A stretch of DNA of 64,000 nt from JBGAPI01 sp044221335 (GTDB lineage Bacteria; Pseudomonadota; Gammaproteobacteria; Xanthomonadales; Ahniellaceae). The stretch spans positions 26,042 through 90,041 of the forward strand of contig JBGAPI010000019.1 of the NCBI GenBank assembly GCA_044221335.1, written 5' to 3'. Each line of letters begins with the position of its first letter. Positions within the stretch are counted from its first letter, which is position 1. The notes beneath the pieces were generated by a model. The model ran no database searches. It had not been told where the DNA came from and saw only the letters and a list, made by a program, of their open reading frames with translations. The position numbers were made by a program, and so were the translations under genes. Below are positions 35,168 to 43,348 of this stretch, piece by piece.

Positions 35168-36157
35168 CTACGCGCCGCGTGCCGCGGCCTGCCCCATGCC
35201 CTGCCAACGGTACAACCACTCGCCGACGATCAGGTCGGCGCGCAGCGGTGTCGCCAGCTGCTGGCGGAGGCGCTGGCCATCGTCCCACCATCGACTTAGC
35301 TTGTGGAAATCGATCGCGGCGGTCAAGCGCGCGAGCTCCGGATCGAGATCCAGTCGCGACTCTCCGCGCGCCTGCCACGCCGCCAGATGCACCCAGGCGC
35401 AGGCCAGCGCGACCCGCCGCTCGGCCTCGTCCTTCACCCAGCCGGCGGCGACCGCCGACGGCGACGCCGCGCCGCGCGCGATGGCGAGCAGCTGACGAGC
35501 GACTTCGCCCGCCTGCTCCTGGCATTTCGGGTCGGCCAGCGCCAGCGCCTGCCCGGGATTGTTCGATGCCAGCGCCAGCGCGCGCTCCAGCACGTCCGCT
35601 GCGACGCCCTGCCCGGACAGCCAGGCACGCGCCTCGGCGAGTTCCGGCGGTCGCACCTCGATCCGCTGGCAGCGGCTGCGGATCGTCGCGAGCAGTTGCG
35701 CGGGCTGGTCGCTGACCAGGACCAGCAGCGCATCGCCCGGCGGCTCCTCGAGGGTCTTCAGCAGGGCGTTGGCGGCGGCGATGTTCATCGCCTCCGCGGG
35801 TGCGACGGTCGCGATCTTCAGCCCCCCGAAGTGGCTGGTCAGCGCCATCCGCTCGCAGGCGCCGCGGATCTGTTCGATCAGGATCTGCTTCGAGTCCTCG
35901 GGAATGCGCACGTCGACGAGGTCGGGATGGCTTCCGGCAGCACGCAAGGTGCAGCCGCGGCAGCGCCCGCAGGCCTCTCCCGTCGCGACCGGCGACTGGC
36001 ACAGCAGCGCCGCGACCAGGCGATCGGCCAGTGCGCGCTTGCCGAGCCCCGCCGGTCCGGCGATCAGCAGGGCATGCGGCAGTCGCCCGCCGTTGCGGCG
36101 CTCGATCAGGCCGCGCCAGGCGCCATCGAGCCAGCTCGGGAAGGCCCCCGCGCTCAT
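35168..36157 (-). CDS. holB: DNA polymerase III delta' subunit
   Basis: A 329-residue clamp-loader subunit: P-loop-like LLIAGPAGLGKRALADRLV, zinc cysteines in GEACGRCRGCTLRAAGSHPD, the KIATVAPAEAMNIAAANALL and KTLEEPPGDALLVLV segments, and SRCQRIEV (sensor). It overlaps tmk by four bases. It belongs to the replicative polymerase clamp loader. Confidence 0.94.
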   Translation of the reverse strand: MSAGAFPSWLDGAWRGLIERRNGGRLPHALLIAGPAGLGKRALADRLVAALLCQSPVATGEACGRCRGCTLRAAGSHPDLVDVRIPEDSKQILIEQIRGACERMALTSHFGGLKIATVAPAEAMNIAAANALLKTLEEPPGDALLVLVSDQPAQLLATIRSRCQRIEVRPPELAEARAWLSGQGVAADVLERALALASNNPGQALALADPKCQEQAGEVARQLLAIARGAASPSAVAAGWVKDEAERRVALACAWVHLAAWQARGESRLDLDPELARLTAAIDFHKLSRWWDDGQRLRQQLATPLRADLIVGEWLYRWQGMGQAAARGA

Positions 36158-36798
36158 CCGCGCTCGGCCTGCCAGCGGGCGACCAGCACGCCGAGGTCGG
36201 CGGCGACGGCAGCCACGACCTCGTCCAGCGGGCGTCTCGCGTCGACCACGACGAAGCGTTGCGGCTCGGCGGCGGCACGCTGCCGGTAGGCGTCGCGCAC
36301 GCGGCGGAAAAAGGCTTCGTCCTCGGACTCGATCCGGTCCGGCGCACCACGCGCGGCCATCCGCGCGAGGCCGACCTCGACCGGCACGTCGAGCAGGTAG
36401 GTCCGCTGCGGCGACAGGCCGCCGGTCGCGATCCGCGCCACCGCGGCGACATCGGCGAAGGCCACGCCGCGGCCGCCGCCCTGGTAGGCGAAGCTGGCGT
36501 CGACGTAGCGGTCGGAGACGACCCAGATGCCGGCGACGAGCGTCGGTTCGATCAGCTCGCGCACGTGCGCCGCCCGGCTCGCCATCATCAGCAGCAGCTC
36601 GGTCTCGGCCGCCATGCCACGCCACTGAGGATCGAGCAGGATCGCGCGTACCCGCTCGGCGAGCTCGGTGCCGCCGGGTTCGCGGCTGATCCGATGCGGC
36701 ACGCCGGCGGCCGCCAGCACCGAGACCGCCGCGGCGATCACGCTGGACTTGCCGGCGCCCTCGCCGCCTTCGAAGCTGATGAACAGGCCTTTTCTCAT
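36154..36798 (-). CDS. tmk: Thymidylate kinase
   Basis: A 214-residue kinase that phosphorylates dTMP. P-loop FEGGEGAGKSS at residues 8-18, the REPGGTELAERVRAILLD block (DR-type substrate segment), VVSDRYVDASFAYQGGGRG, and a LID-like ARMAARGAPDRIESED. ATG 36798 (MRKGLFISFEGG) is the standard start. It overlaps holB by four bases. Confidence 0.96.
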   Translation of the reverse strand: MRKGLFISFEGGEGAGKSSVIAAAVSVLAAAGVPHRISREPGGTELAERVRAILLDPQWRGMAAETELLLMMASRAAHVRELIEPTLVAGIWVVSDRYVDASFAYQGGGRGVAFADVAAVARIATGGLSPQRTYLLDVPVEVGLARMAARGAPDRIESEDEAFFRRVRDAYRQRAAAEPQRFVVVDARRPLDEVVAAVAADLGVLVARWQAERG

Positions 36799-36890
36799 CG
36801 GTCGCCGCGGAGGTTCTGGAGGGTCGGAATGGTAGCGGGGGGAGGCGTCGGAGTCGCTTGATTCCGAAGCTTCGAGAACATCAGACCCCG

Positions 36891-37022
36891 TCATCGCGAG
36901 TGCGGCGAAGCCATCCAGCGACCTTGCTGTTGTTCGACGCGAAAATGCACAGGCGCTGGATGGCTTCGCTGCGCTCGCAATGACGGGAAGGGCACTGGAT
37001 TGCTTCGCTGCGCTCGCAATGG
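36891..37022. repeat. GCGAAGCGATCCAG-type palindromic repeats, three copies
   Basis: One copy reads TCATCGCGAGTGCGGCGAAG (36891 on). An inverted copy spans about 36953-36985 (CTGGATGGCTTCGCTGCGCT...), and a further one, also inverted, 36993-37022. The first two form a doublet able to fold on itself. The same family is at 40381-40487 and 46841-46950. Confidence 0.8.
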
Positions 37023-37044
37023 CGGGGTTGGCCCTTACCAACCC

Positions 37045-38052
37045 CTAACGATGCAACTGGAACTTCGCGACCGCCGCGTTGTGCTCGGCAAGCGTCGCCG
37101 AGAACTGGTGGCTGCCGTCGCCCTTCGCGACGAAATACAGGGCGTTGCCGGTCGCCGGACGCGTCGCGGCACGCAGTGCCGCCACTCCCGGAAGCGCGAT
37201 CGGCGTCGGCGGCAGGCCGGTGCGGGTGTAGGTGTTGAACGGCGTGTCGGCCTCGAGATGGGCACGCGTCAGGTTGCCGTCGAACGCCGCGCCGAGGCCG
37301 TAGATCACCGTCGGATCGGTCTGCAAGCGCATGCCGATCTTCAACCGTCGCGCAAAGACGCCGGCGATCTGCGGTCGCTCGTCGGCCCGGCCGGTCTCCT
37401 TCTCGACGATCGAGGCCAGGATCAGCGCCTCTTCCGGCGACTTCAACGGTATCTCGTCGCTGCGCTCCTTCCAGGCCTGGGCCAGCGCCTTGTCGAGCGC
37501 CTCGGCGGCGCGCTTCAGGACGGCGGACTCCGGATCGTGCTTCACGAAGGCGTAGGTCTCCGGCAGGAAGCGCCCCTCCGGCAGGCCGCTGCGACCGAGC
37601 CGGACCATCAGGTCACGCTCGTCGACCTTGGCGAGGTCGTGTTCCAGCAGCTCCTCGGCCGCGAGCGCCGCGCGCAGGTCGCGCAGGTTCCAGCCGTCGA
37701 CGATGGTGAAGCGGTGCTGGATCACCTCGCCCCGGCGCAGCATCGTCAGAAGATCGGTCGGACGCATGCCCGCGGTCAGCTTGTACTCGCCGGCGTGCAG
37801 GCGATCGGCGCCACCGAGCTGCCAGGCGAGTACCCGCCAGAACTCCGGGCGCGCGTCGCTGAGCTTCGCCCGGACGAAGGTGTCGACGATGCGGGTGAGC
37901 GAACTGCCACGCTCGATCTCGACCACCCTGCCGTTGTCCGGAATGTTGAGCGGCTGTTCGCGGAAATTCGAATAGGCGGCGTAGGCGGCGGCGCCAGCGG
38001 CGACCGCGAGCACCAGCAGCAGCGCGGCGCACCGCGCGAACCAGCGCTTCAT
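37045..38052 (-). CDS. mltG: Endolytic transglycosylase MltG (YceG)
   Basis: A 335-residue inner-membrane protein with one N-terminal helix (ALLLVLAVAAGAAAYAAY), a LysM-like part (VEIERGSSLTRIVDTFVRA), and the catalytic domain with LPEGRFLPETYAF, ALILASIVEKETG (catalytic Glu), MRLQTDPTVIYGLG and FNTYTRTGLPPTPIA. It cuts nascent peptidoglycan glycan strands. It starts at ATG 38052, inside the end of pabC (ATGA overlap). Confidence 0.95.
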   Translation of the reverse strand: MKRWFARCAALLLVLAVAAGAAAYAAYSNFREQPLNIPDNGRVVEIERGSSLTRIVDTFVRAKLSDARPEFWRVLAWQLGGADRLHAGEYKLTAGMRPTDLLTMLRRGEVIQHRFTIVDGWNLRDLRAALAAEELLEHDLAKVDERDLMVRLGRSGLPEGRFLPETYAFVKHDPESAVLKRAAEALDKALAQAWKERSDEIPLKSPEEALILASIVEKETGRADERPQIAGVFARRLKIGMRLQTDPTVIYGLGAAFDGNLTRAHLEADTPFNTYTRTGLPPTPIALPGVAALRAATRPATGNALYFVAKGDGSHQFSATLAEHNAAVAKFQLHR

Positions 38053-38900
38053 GCGTCCCTCGCGGAATCGACCAGCGGCACGAAGCCGCGCGCGCCCAGT
38101 GCCGCTGTCGCGGCGCGATAGAGCGGCCCGACCGCCAGGTCGCGCGACCCGACACGACGGACCGGAACCGCGCCGCGCACCGCGTTGGTGAGGATCAGCT
38201 CGTCGGCGGCGGCGAGCTCGTCGCGCCGGATGTCGCGCTCGACGACCGGCCCGAAGCCGGTCGCCGCGAGCAGCGCCGCGCGGCACACGCCGGCGACGCC
38301 GCAGCGGTCGAGCCTCGGCGTCGCGACGACGTCGCCGAAGCGGATGAAGAGATTGGACGAGGTCGCGGAGATCACGCGGGATTCGGGATCGAGCATCAGG
38401 CCATCATAGTGGCTCGGGTCCGTCAGGCCCGACCGCGCGATGACCTGCTCGAGGCGATTGAGGTGCTTCAGCCCGGCCAGCGGCGACGGAGTCGCGTAGC
38501 CGGACGCGGCGTCGCCGAGCACCACGCCGTCGCGGTGGAGTTCCCCCGACAGTGCGGTCGCCACGTGCGCCAGCACGATGCGGCGCGGCCTCGGCGGCCG
38601 GGCCCGGAGGTAGCCGCGGCTGCCGTCGCCGCGCGTCACGATCCACTTCAGGACCACGGCGGGGCGGCCGCTCGCGAGACGCGCGCTGTCGGCCAGCAGT
38701 GCCATGCGGTCGATCGGAGGCAGACCGAGGCATTCCAGTCCCCGTGCGAGCCGGTCGAGGTGCAGGTCGAGCAGCGCCGCGTTGCCGTCGCGGAACAGCA
38801 GGGTCTCGAACAGGCCGTCGCCGTAGGCGAGGCCGCCGTCGGTGAGCGGCAGCGACGTCGCCGCCTCGCCGTCGACCAGGGCCGCCAGCAGCTCAGCCAT
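38049..38900 (-). CDS. pabC: Aminodeoxychorismate lyase
   Basis: A 283-residue PLP enzyme of the class IV aminotransferase fold. It has GLAYGDGLFETLLFRDG at the N-terminus, LKHLNRLEQVIAR (PLP Lys), DGLMLDPESRVISATSSNLF and VRGAVPVRRVG. It forms 4-aminobenzoate for folate synthesis. It overlaps pabB by eight bases and mltG by four. Confidence 0.93.
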   Translation of the reverse strand: MAELLAALVDGEAATSLPLTDGGLAYGDGLFETLLFRDGNAALLDLHLDRLARGLECLGLPPIDRMALLADSARLASGRPAVVLKWIVTRGDGSRGYLRARPPRPRRIVLAHVATALSGELHRDGVVLGDAASGYATPSPLAGLKHLNRLEQVIARSGLTDPSHYDGLMLDPESRVISATSSNLFIRFGDVVATPRLDRCGVAGVCRAALLAATGFGPVVERDIRRDELAAADELILTNAVRGAVPVRRVGSRDLAVGPLYRAATAALGARGFVPLVDSARDA

Positions 38901-40230
38901 CGTGGCCCAGCGCCCGGAGCAGGCCGCGCGCCTTGGCCCGCGTCTCGTCGAGCTCGCGTTCGGCGATCGAGTCGGCAACGATGCCGCTGCCGGCACGGAA
39001 GCGCACGCGCCCGTCGTGCTGCCAGAAGCTGCGGATCAGGATGTTGAGATCGAGGTCGCCGCGCGCGTCGAGATAGCCGAGCGCACCGGTGTAGGGACCG
39101 CGACCGACGCCTTCGAGCTCGGCGATGATCTCCATGCAACGCACCTTCGGGCAGCCGGTGATGGTGCCGCCCGGAAAGACCGCGCGGATCACCTCGCTCG
39201 CCCGCGTGCCCGGCCGCAGCCGGCCGCTGACGTTCGACACCAGATGATGCACGTGGGTGTAGGTCTCCACGGCCATCAGCTCGTCGACCGCCACGCTGCC
39301 CGGCACGCAGACGCGGCCGAGGTCGTTGCGTTCGAGGTCGATCAGCATGATGTGCTCGGCGCGTTCCTTCGGGTGGCCGACCAGTTCGCGGATCCGCGCG
39401 AGCTCGTCGTCGCCGGCGAGCCGCGGCCGGGTCCCGGCGATCGGCCGGGTCTCGACCCGCTCGCCGCGCACGCTGACCAGCCGCTCCGGCGACGACGACA
39501 GGACCGCATGGCCGTCCCACTGGAACAGCCCGGCGAAGGGCGCCGGATTGGCCTGGCGCAACCGTGCGTACAGGCGCGCCGGCGTGATCGACGACGGCAG
39601 TTCGGCGCGCCAGCCGCGTGACAGGTTGACCTGGAAGGTATCGCCCTCCGCGAGGTAGCGGTGGATGCGGGCGACGCCGTCGAGGTAGGACTCGGGAGCA
39701 TCCTCGTGCACCGCGATCGCCGCGACCTCATCGGCCCCCGGCGCGGTGACGGGCAGCGGAGCCGCGGAGAGATCCGCCCGGACCTGGCTGAGCAGCGCCG
39801 CAGCGCCGGACTCGCCGACCAGGCTCGTCGTCCGCTGCTGGTGATCGACGATCACCGCGACCGGACAGCGCAGCGCGATGGCCAGCGGAAGCGGCTCGGG
39901 CGTCGCGGGCAGCCGCAGGCGCGGCTCGCAGGCGCCCGCGAGCTCGTAGCTCGCGAACAGCAACCAGCCGCCCTGGAAGGGCAGCGCGGCGCCGGCGTCG
40001 TCGGATCGAGCGGCTGCCCCGTCCTGCGCCAGCGCCGCGTCGAGGCGCGCGAAGAAGCCGTCGTCCGGACGCTCGCAGCGCAAGGTCTCGCCCGTCGTGG
40101 CGAACAACAGGTCGTAGCGCGCCGTCGCCGGACCGGCGGCGACGCTCTCCAGCAGGCCGGGGTAGCGCTCGGGATGTGCAGCAGCGAGCGCGAGCAGGTC
40201 GCAACTGCCTGGAATCGTTTGGACCAGCAT
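38893..40230 (-). CDS. pabB: Aminodeoxychorismate synthase component I
   Basis: A 445-residue chorismate-binding enzyme. It has GDTFQVNLSRGWRAEL, SSSPERLVSVRGERVETRPI, AGTRPRLAGDDELARIREL, KERAEHIMLIDLERNDLGRV, PGGTITGCPKVRCMEII and GYLDARGDLDLNILIR. The PIAGTRPR form with TGCPK fits PabB (Lys in the PIKGT-type site replaced by Ala, as in PabB/TrpE variants). ATG 40230 (MLVQTIPG) is chosen; an earlier start would add 27 residues of poor quality. No glutaminase subunit gene is near. Confidence 0.93.
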   Translation of the reverse strand: MLVQTIPGSCDLLALAAAHPERYPGLLESVAAGPATARYDLLFATTGETLRCERPDDGFFARLDAALAQDGAAARSDDAGAALPFQGGWLLFASYELAGACEPRLRLPATPEPLPLAIALRCPVAVIVDHQQRTTSLVGESGAAALLSQVRADLSAAPLPVTAPGADEVAAIAVHEDAPESYLDGVARIHRYLAEGDTFQVNLSRGWRAELPSSITPARLYARLRQANPAPFAGLFQWDGHAVLSSSPERLVSVRGERVETRPIAGTRPRLAGDDELARIRELVGHPKERAEHIMLIDLERNDLGRVCVPGSVAVDELMAVETYTHVHHLVSNVSGRLRPGTRASEVIRAVFPGGTITGCPKVRCMEIIAELEGVGRGPYTGALGYLDARGDLDLNILIRSFWQHDGRVRFRAGSGIVADSIAERELDETRAKARGLLRALGHDG

Positions 40231-40380
40231 GAAGACGCCCGGATCAACTCGCCGACACGAAGCCGGCAAGTCTAGCCGGGGTGATGCCCCAGGGCGCGCG
40301 GGTCGCTCCATGCGCAGGAGCGCCGACGCGGGATCGCTTCGTCGGAAGAGCGCTCCTCATCGCACGATCCGGGGCGACCG

Positions 40381-40487
40381 ACGTTGCGAGCGAAGCGATC
40401 CAGCGCCTCGGACTCTCGCCCTGGCATCCCGAACGGCAACGTCGCTGGATTGCTTCGTCGGGGCTTCGCGCCTCCTCGCAATGACGG
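40381..40487. repeat. GCGAAGCGATCCAG-type repeat doublet between pabB and fabF
   Basis: A copy at 40381-40408 (ACGTTGCGAGCGAAGCGATC) and its inverted partner at 40443-40487 (CGCTGGATTGCTTCGTCGGG). Together they occupy most of the 305-bp gap between two genes of one block. The rest of 40231-40535 shows nothing recognisable. Confidence 0.75.
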
Positions 40488-40535
40488 TGCTTCTCCGATC
40501 CTGAAGCTCTCCGATGGGGTCTGGTCGCGCAGCGA

Positions 40536-41774
40536 CTAGACCCGGCGGAAGAGCAGCGCCGCGTTGGTGCCACCGAAGCCGAACGAGTTCGACAGCGCGC
40601 TGTTGAACGTGTGCTGGCGAGCGACGTTCGGGACGTAGTCGAGATCGCAACCCTCGCCGGGGGACCCGAAGTTGATCGTCGGCGGAACGATGCCGTGGTG
40701 CAGGCCCAGCAGCGAGAAGATCGCCTCGACGCCGCCGGCCGCGCCGAGCAGGTGGCCGGTGACCGACTTGGTCGAACTCACCATGAGCTTGTAGGCGTGA
40801 TCGCCGAAGCAGGACTTGATCGCCTTGGTCTCGCCGAGGTCGCCGAGCGGAGTCGAGGTCGCGTGGGCGTTGACGTAGTCGACTTCGGCCGGATTCATCG
40901 CGGCGTCGCGCAGGGCGTTGCGCATGCAGGCTGCCGCGCCGGAGCCGTCGTCCAGCGGCGCGGTCATGTGGTAGGCGTCGGAGGACATGCCGAAGCCGGC
41001 GAGCTCGGCATAGATCCGAGCGCCGCGGGCCTTGGCGTGCTCGTATTCCTCGAGCAGCAGCACGCCGGCGCCGTCGGACAGCACGAAGCCCTCGCGGTCC
41101 TTGTCCCAGGGGCGGCTGGCTTCCTTCGGGTCGCCTTCCCACTGGCACAGCGCGCGGGCGGCAATGAAGCCGCCGATCGCGGTCGGGGTGGTGGCGTACT
41201 CGGCGCCGCCGGCGACGATCACGTCGGCGTCGCCGTGCTGGATCATCCGCATCGCGAGGCCGATGTTGTGGGTTGCGGTCGCGCAGGCGGAGACCGCCGA
41301 CACGTTCGGGCCACGGGCGCCGAGCATGATCGACACGTGGCCGGCGGCCATGTTGATGATGGTGCTCGGCACGAAGAACGGCGAGATCTTGCGCGGACCG
41401 CCGTTGAGAAAGGCCTCGGTGGTCTTCTCGATGCCGCCGATGCCGCCGATGCCGGCGCCGACCGCGACGCCGACTCGATCGGCGTTCTCGGGCGTCACCG
41501 CGAGTCCGCCGTCCTTCACCGCCTGCATCGAGGCGGCGATCGCGTAGTGGATGAACGGATCCATCTTCTTCACGTCCTTCGCCGGCATGTACGCGGCGGG
41601 ATCGAAGTCGCGGACCTCGCCGGCGAACTTGGTGGCGAAGCTGCTGGCGTCGAAGTGGGTGATCGGCCCGATGCCGCTGTTGCCCTCGACAACGTTCTTC
41701 CACGCGGTCGGAATGTCGTTGCCCACCGGCGACACGATACCCAGACCCGTCACCACGACTCGACGCTTGCTCAT
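40536..41774 (-). CDS. fabF: Beta-ketoacyl-ACP synthase II
   Basis: A 412-residue condensing enzyme for fatty acid elongation. It has RVVVTGLGIVSPVGND at the N-terminus, the active-site Cys in SAVSACATATHNIGLA, His in VNAHATSTPLGDLGE, Lys in SSTKSVTGHLLGAAGGVEAI, and His/Phe in NSFGFGGTNAAL. The length is typical. It heads the block fabF-pabB-pabC-mltG-tmk-holB-pilZ. The usual acpP directly upstream is missing. Confidence 0.97.
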   Translation of the reverse strand: MSKRRVVVTGLGIVSPVGNDIPTAWKNVVEGNSGIGPITHFDASSFATKFAGEVRDFDPAAYMPAKDVKKMDPFIHYAIAASMQAVKDGGLAVTPENADRVGVAVGAGIGGIGGIEKTTEAFLNGGPRKISPFFVPSTIINMAAGHVSIMLGARGPNVSAVSACATATHNIGLAMRMIQHGDADVIVAGGAEYATTPTAIGGFIAARALCQWEGDPKEASRPWDKDREGFVLSDGAGVLLLEEYEHAKARGARIYAELAGFGMSSDAYHMTAPLDDGSGAAACMRNALRDAAMNPAEVDYVNAHATSTPLGDLGETKAIKSCFGDHAYKLMVSSTKSVTGHLLGAAGGVEAIFSLLGLHHGIVPPTINFGSPGEGCDLDYVPNVARQHTFNSALSNSFGFGGTNAALLFRRV

Positions 41775-41893
41775 TGGAACCATCCTGATTTCGCGTAAGA
41801 GCGCCGCGGAAGTCCTGGGGCGCCGTGCGCCGGCTGGCGCGAGGCGCGGGATCATAACAACGATGTCGCACGGGATGATCGTTCAAACGCTTG

Positions 41894-41930
41894 TAGGGCG
41901 GGCACAGCGCGCCATCGCCGGCGCCTCGCG
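41894..41930 (+). repeat. Diverged TAGGGCG-type palindromic repeat
   Basis: TAGGGCGGGCACAGCGCGCC with the following GGCGCCTCGCGG resembles the 68-bp family unit at 29.2 kb. It lies in the 257-bp gap upstream of fabF, between the fabF start and the end of the ycaQ-type gene. Confidence 0.6.
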
Positions 41931-42031
41931 GTGGGACCGACGGAAGCCGCGACCTTCAGGCGATGTGACGGCCACGGCGTCCGCCGCTCCCAAGGCGCCA
42001 GGAGTCGGCGCGGCGGCGGGCAGCGCCTGCC

Positions 42032-43267
42032 CTACCCCTTCACCGCCGCGTGCAGCGCCTTCTTCAACGACGCCGGCTCACACCGCCGGATCGCTACCTC
42101 CGGCGTGCCATGCCACGCCGCGCAGTCGACGATCGCCCGGGCGATCCGCCCGACCAGCGCGTCGCTGACCCGCACGCCATCCTCCAGGAACAGGGCCTTC
42201 ACCTCGAACACCCCGCCCTGCCGATGCGCCTTCGCGTCCAGGCGTCCGACCAGTCGCGAGCCGTCGAGGATCGGCAGCACGAAATAGCCGAACTGCCGCT
42301 TCGGTCCCGGCGTGTAGCACTCGATCCGGTAGTCGAAGCCGAACAGCACCGACGCGCGCTCGCGGTCCCAGACCACCGGGTCGAACGGCGACAGCAGCAC
42401 CGTGCGGCGCGCCTTCAGCGTTCCGTCCGCCGCGGCTTCGAGCAGCGGCCGCTGCACGGGATGGACGTACAGCGGCGCGTCGAAACCGGCGACGGTGACG
42501 CGCAGCAGCTCGCCCGCATCGACCAGCCCGTCGAGGTCGCGATCGCGCAACTTGCGACCGTGGCGGTAGTAGTCGTTGATCCAGCCGGCCGCGGTGATTC
42601 CGAGCGCGGCGACCGCACGCAGGATCAGTTCGCGGTCGAGCGCATCGCGCCTCGGCGCGGCGGCGCTGACATGGCCACGCTCGCTCGCCGCCGTGCGTAC
42701 GCGCTCCGCCAGGTCGTAGACCCGCTGGAAACTCTCGCGTCGCGCGACCATCAGCTCGCCCAGGTGGAACCAGGCCTCGAGCCAGCGCTTCTCCGGCTTC
42801 CATTCCCACCAGCCGCCGGACTTGCCGTCGCTGCGCTCGAAGTCCCGCGCCCGCACCGCGCCACCGTCGCGCACCTTCGCCAGGATCCCGTCCATGCCCT
42901 CGCGCTGCTCGGCGCGCATGCGCTGCGCATTGCGGGTCGACCAGTGCCGGTCGCGCCCGTGCCGGAGGGCGTCGTGCAGCGCCCAGTCGCGCATCGGCGC
43001 GAAGCAGGCCTCGTGCGACCACACCTCGAACAGCGCGCCCTCGGCCAGCAGATCGGTCAGCCAATCCGGCGGATAGCTGCCGAGCCGCGAGTACAGGACG
43101 AGGTAGGGGCTGCGGGCGACGACGTGGATGGTGTCGATCTGCAGCAGCTGCATGCGCTCGATCGCCGCCAGCAGGTCGGGCTTGCGGGCCTTGCGGCGCG
43201 GCGGCACGGCGAGTCCCTGCGCGGCGAGGTGCAGGCTGCGGGCCTGCGTCAGGCTCAGTTCGATCAT
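42032..43267 (-). CDS. YcaQ/AlkX-type winged-helix DNA glycosylase
   Basis: A 411-residue HTH_42-family protein. The N-terminus has LTQARSLHLAAQGLAVP and the catalytic segment LLQIDTIHVVARSPYLVLYS. The Gln-x-Asp pair (QID) is the form found in E. coli YcaQ/AlkX, which unhooks interstrand crosslinks, rather than the QxQ of AlkZ. Other segments are WSHEACFAPM and LLSPFDPVVWDRERASVLFG. ATG 43267. It is divergent from the helicase gene, 81 bp apart. Confidence 0.88.
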   Translation of the reverse strand: MIELSLTQARSLHLAAQGLAVPPRRKARKPDLLAAIERMQLLQIDTIHVVARSPYLVLYSRLGSYPPDWLTDLLAEGALFEVWSHEACFAPMRDWALHDALRHGRDRHWSTRNAQRMRAEQREGMDGILAKVRDGGAVRARDFERSDGKSGGWWEWKPEKRWLEAWFHLGELMVARRESFQRVYDLAERVRTAASERGHVSAAAPRRDALDRELILRAVAALGITAAGWINDYYRHGRKLRDRDLDGLVDAGELLRVTVAGFDAPLYVHPVQRPLLEAAADGTLKARRTVLLSPFDPVVWDRERASVLFGFDYRIECYTPGPKRQFGYFVLPILDGSRLVGRLDAKAHRQGGVFEVKALFLEDGVRVSDALVGRIARAIVDCAAWHGTPEVAIRRCEPASLKKALHAAVKG

Positions 43268-43348
43268 CGGGGCAGGATAGCGAATCCGACCGGGTCGACC
43301 GCCGCAGCACGTACAATGCGGCTCGATGCAACGAAGGAGCCATCGGCC

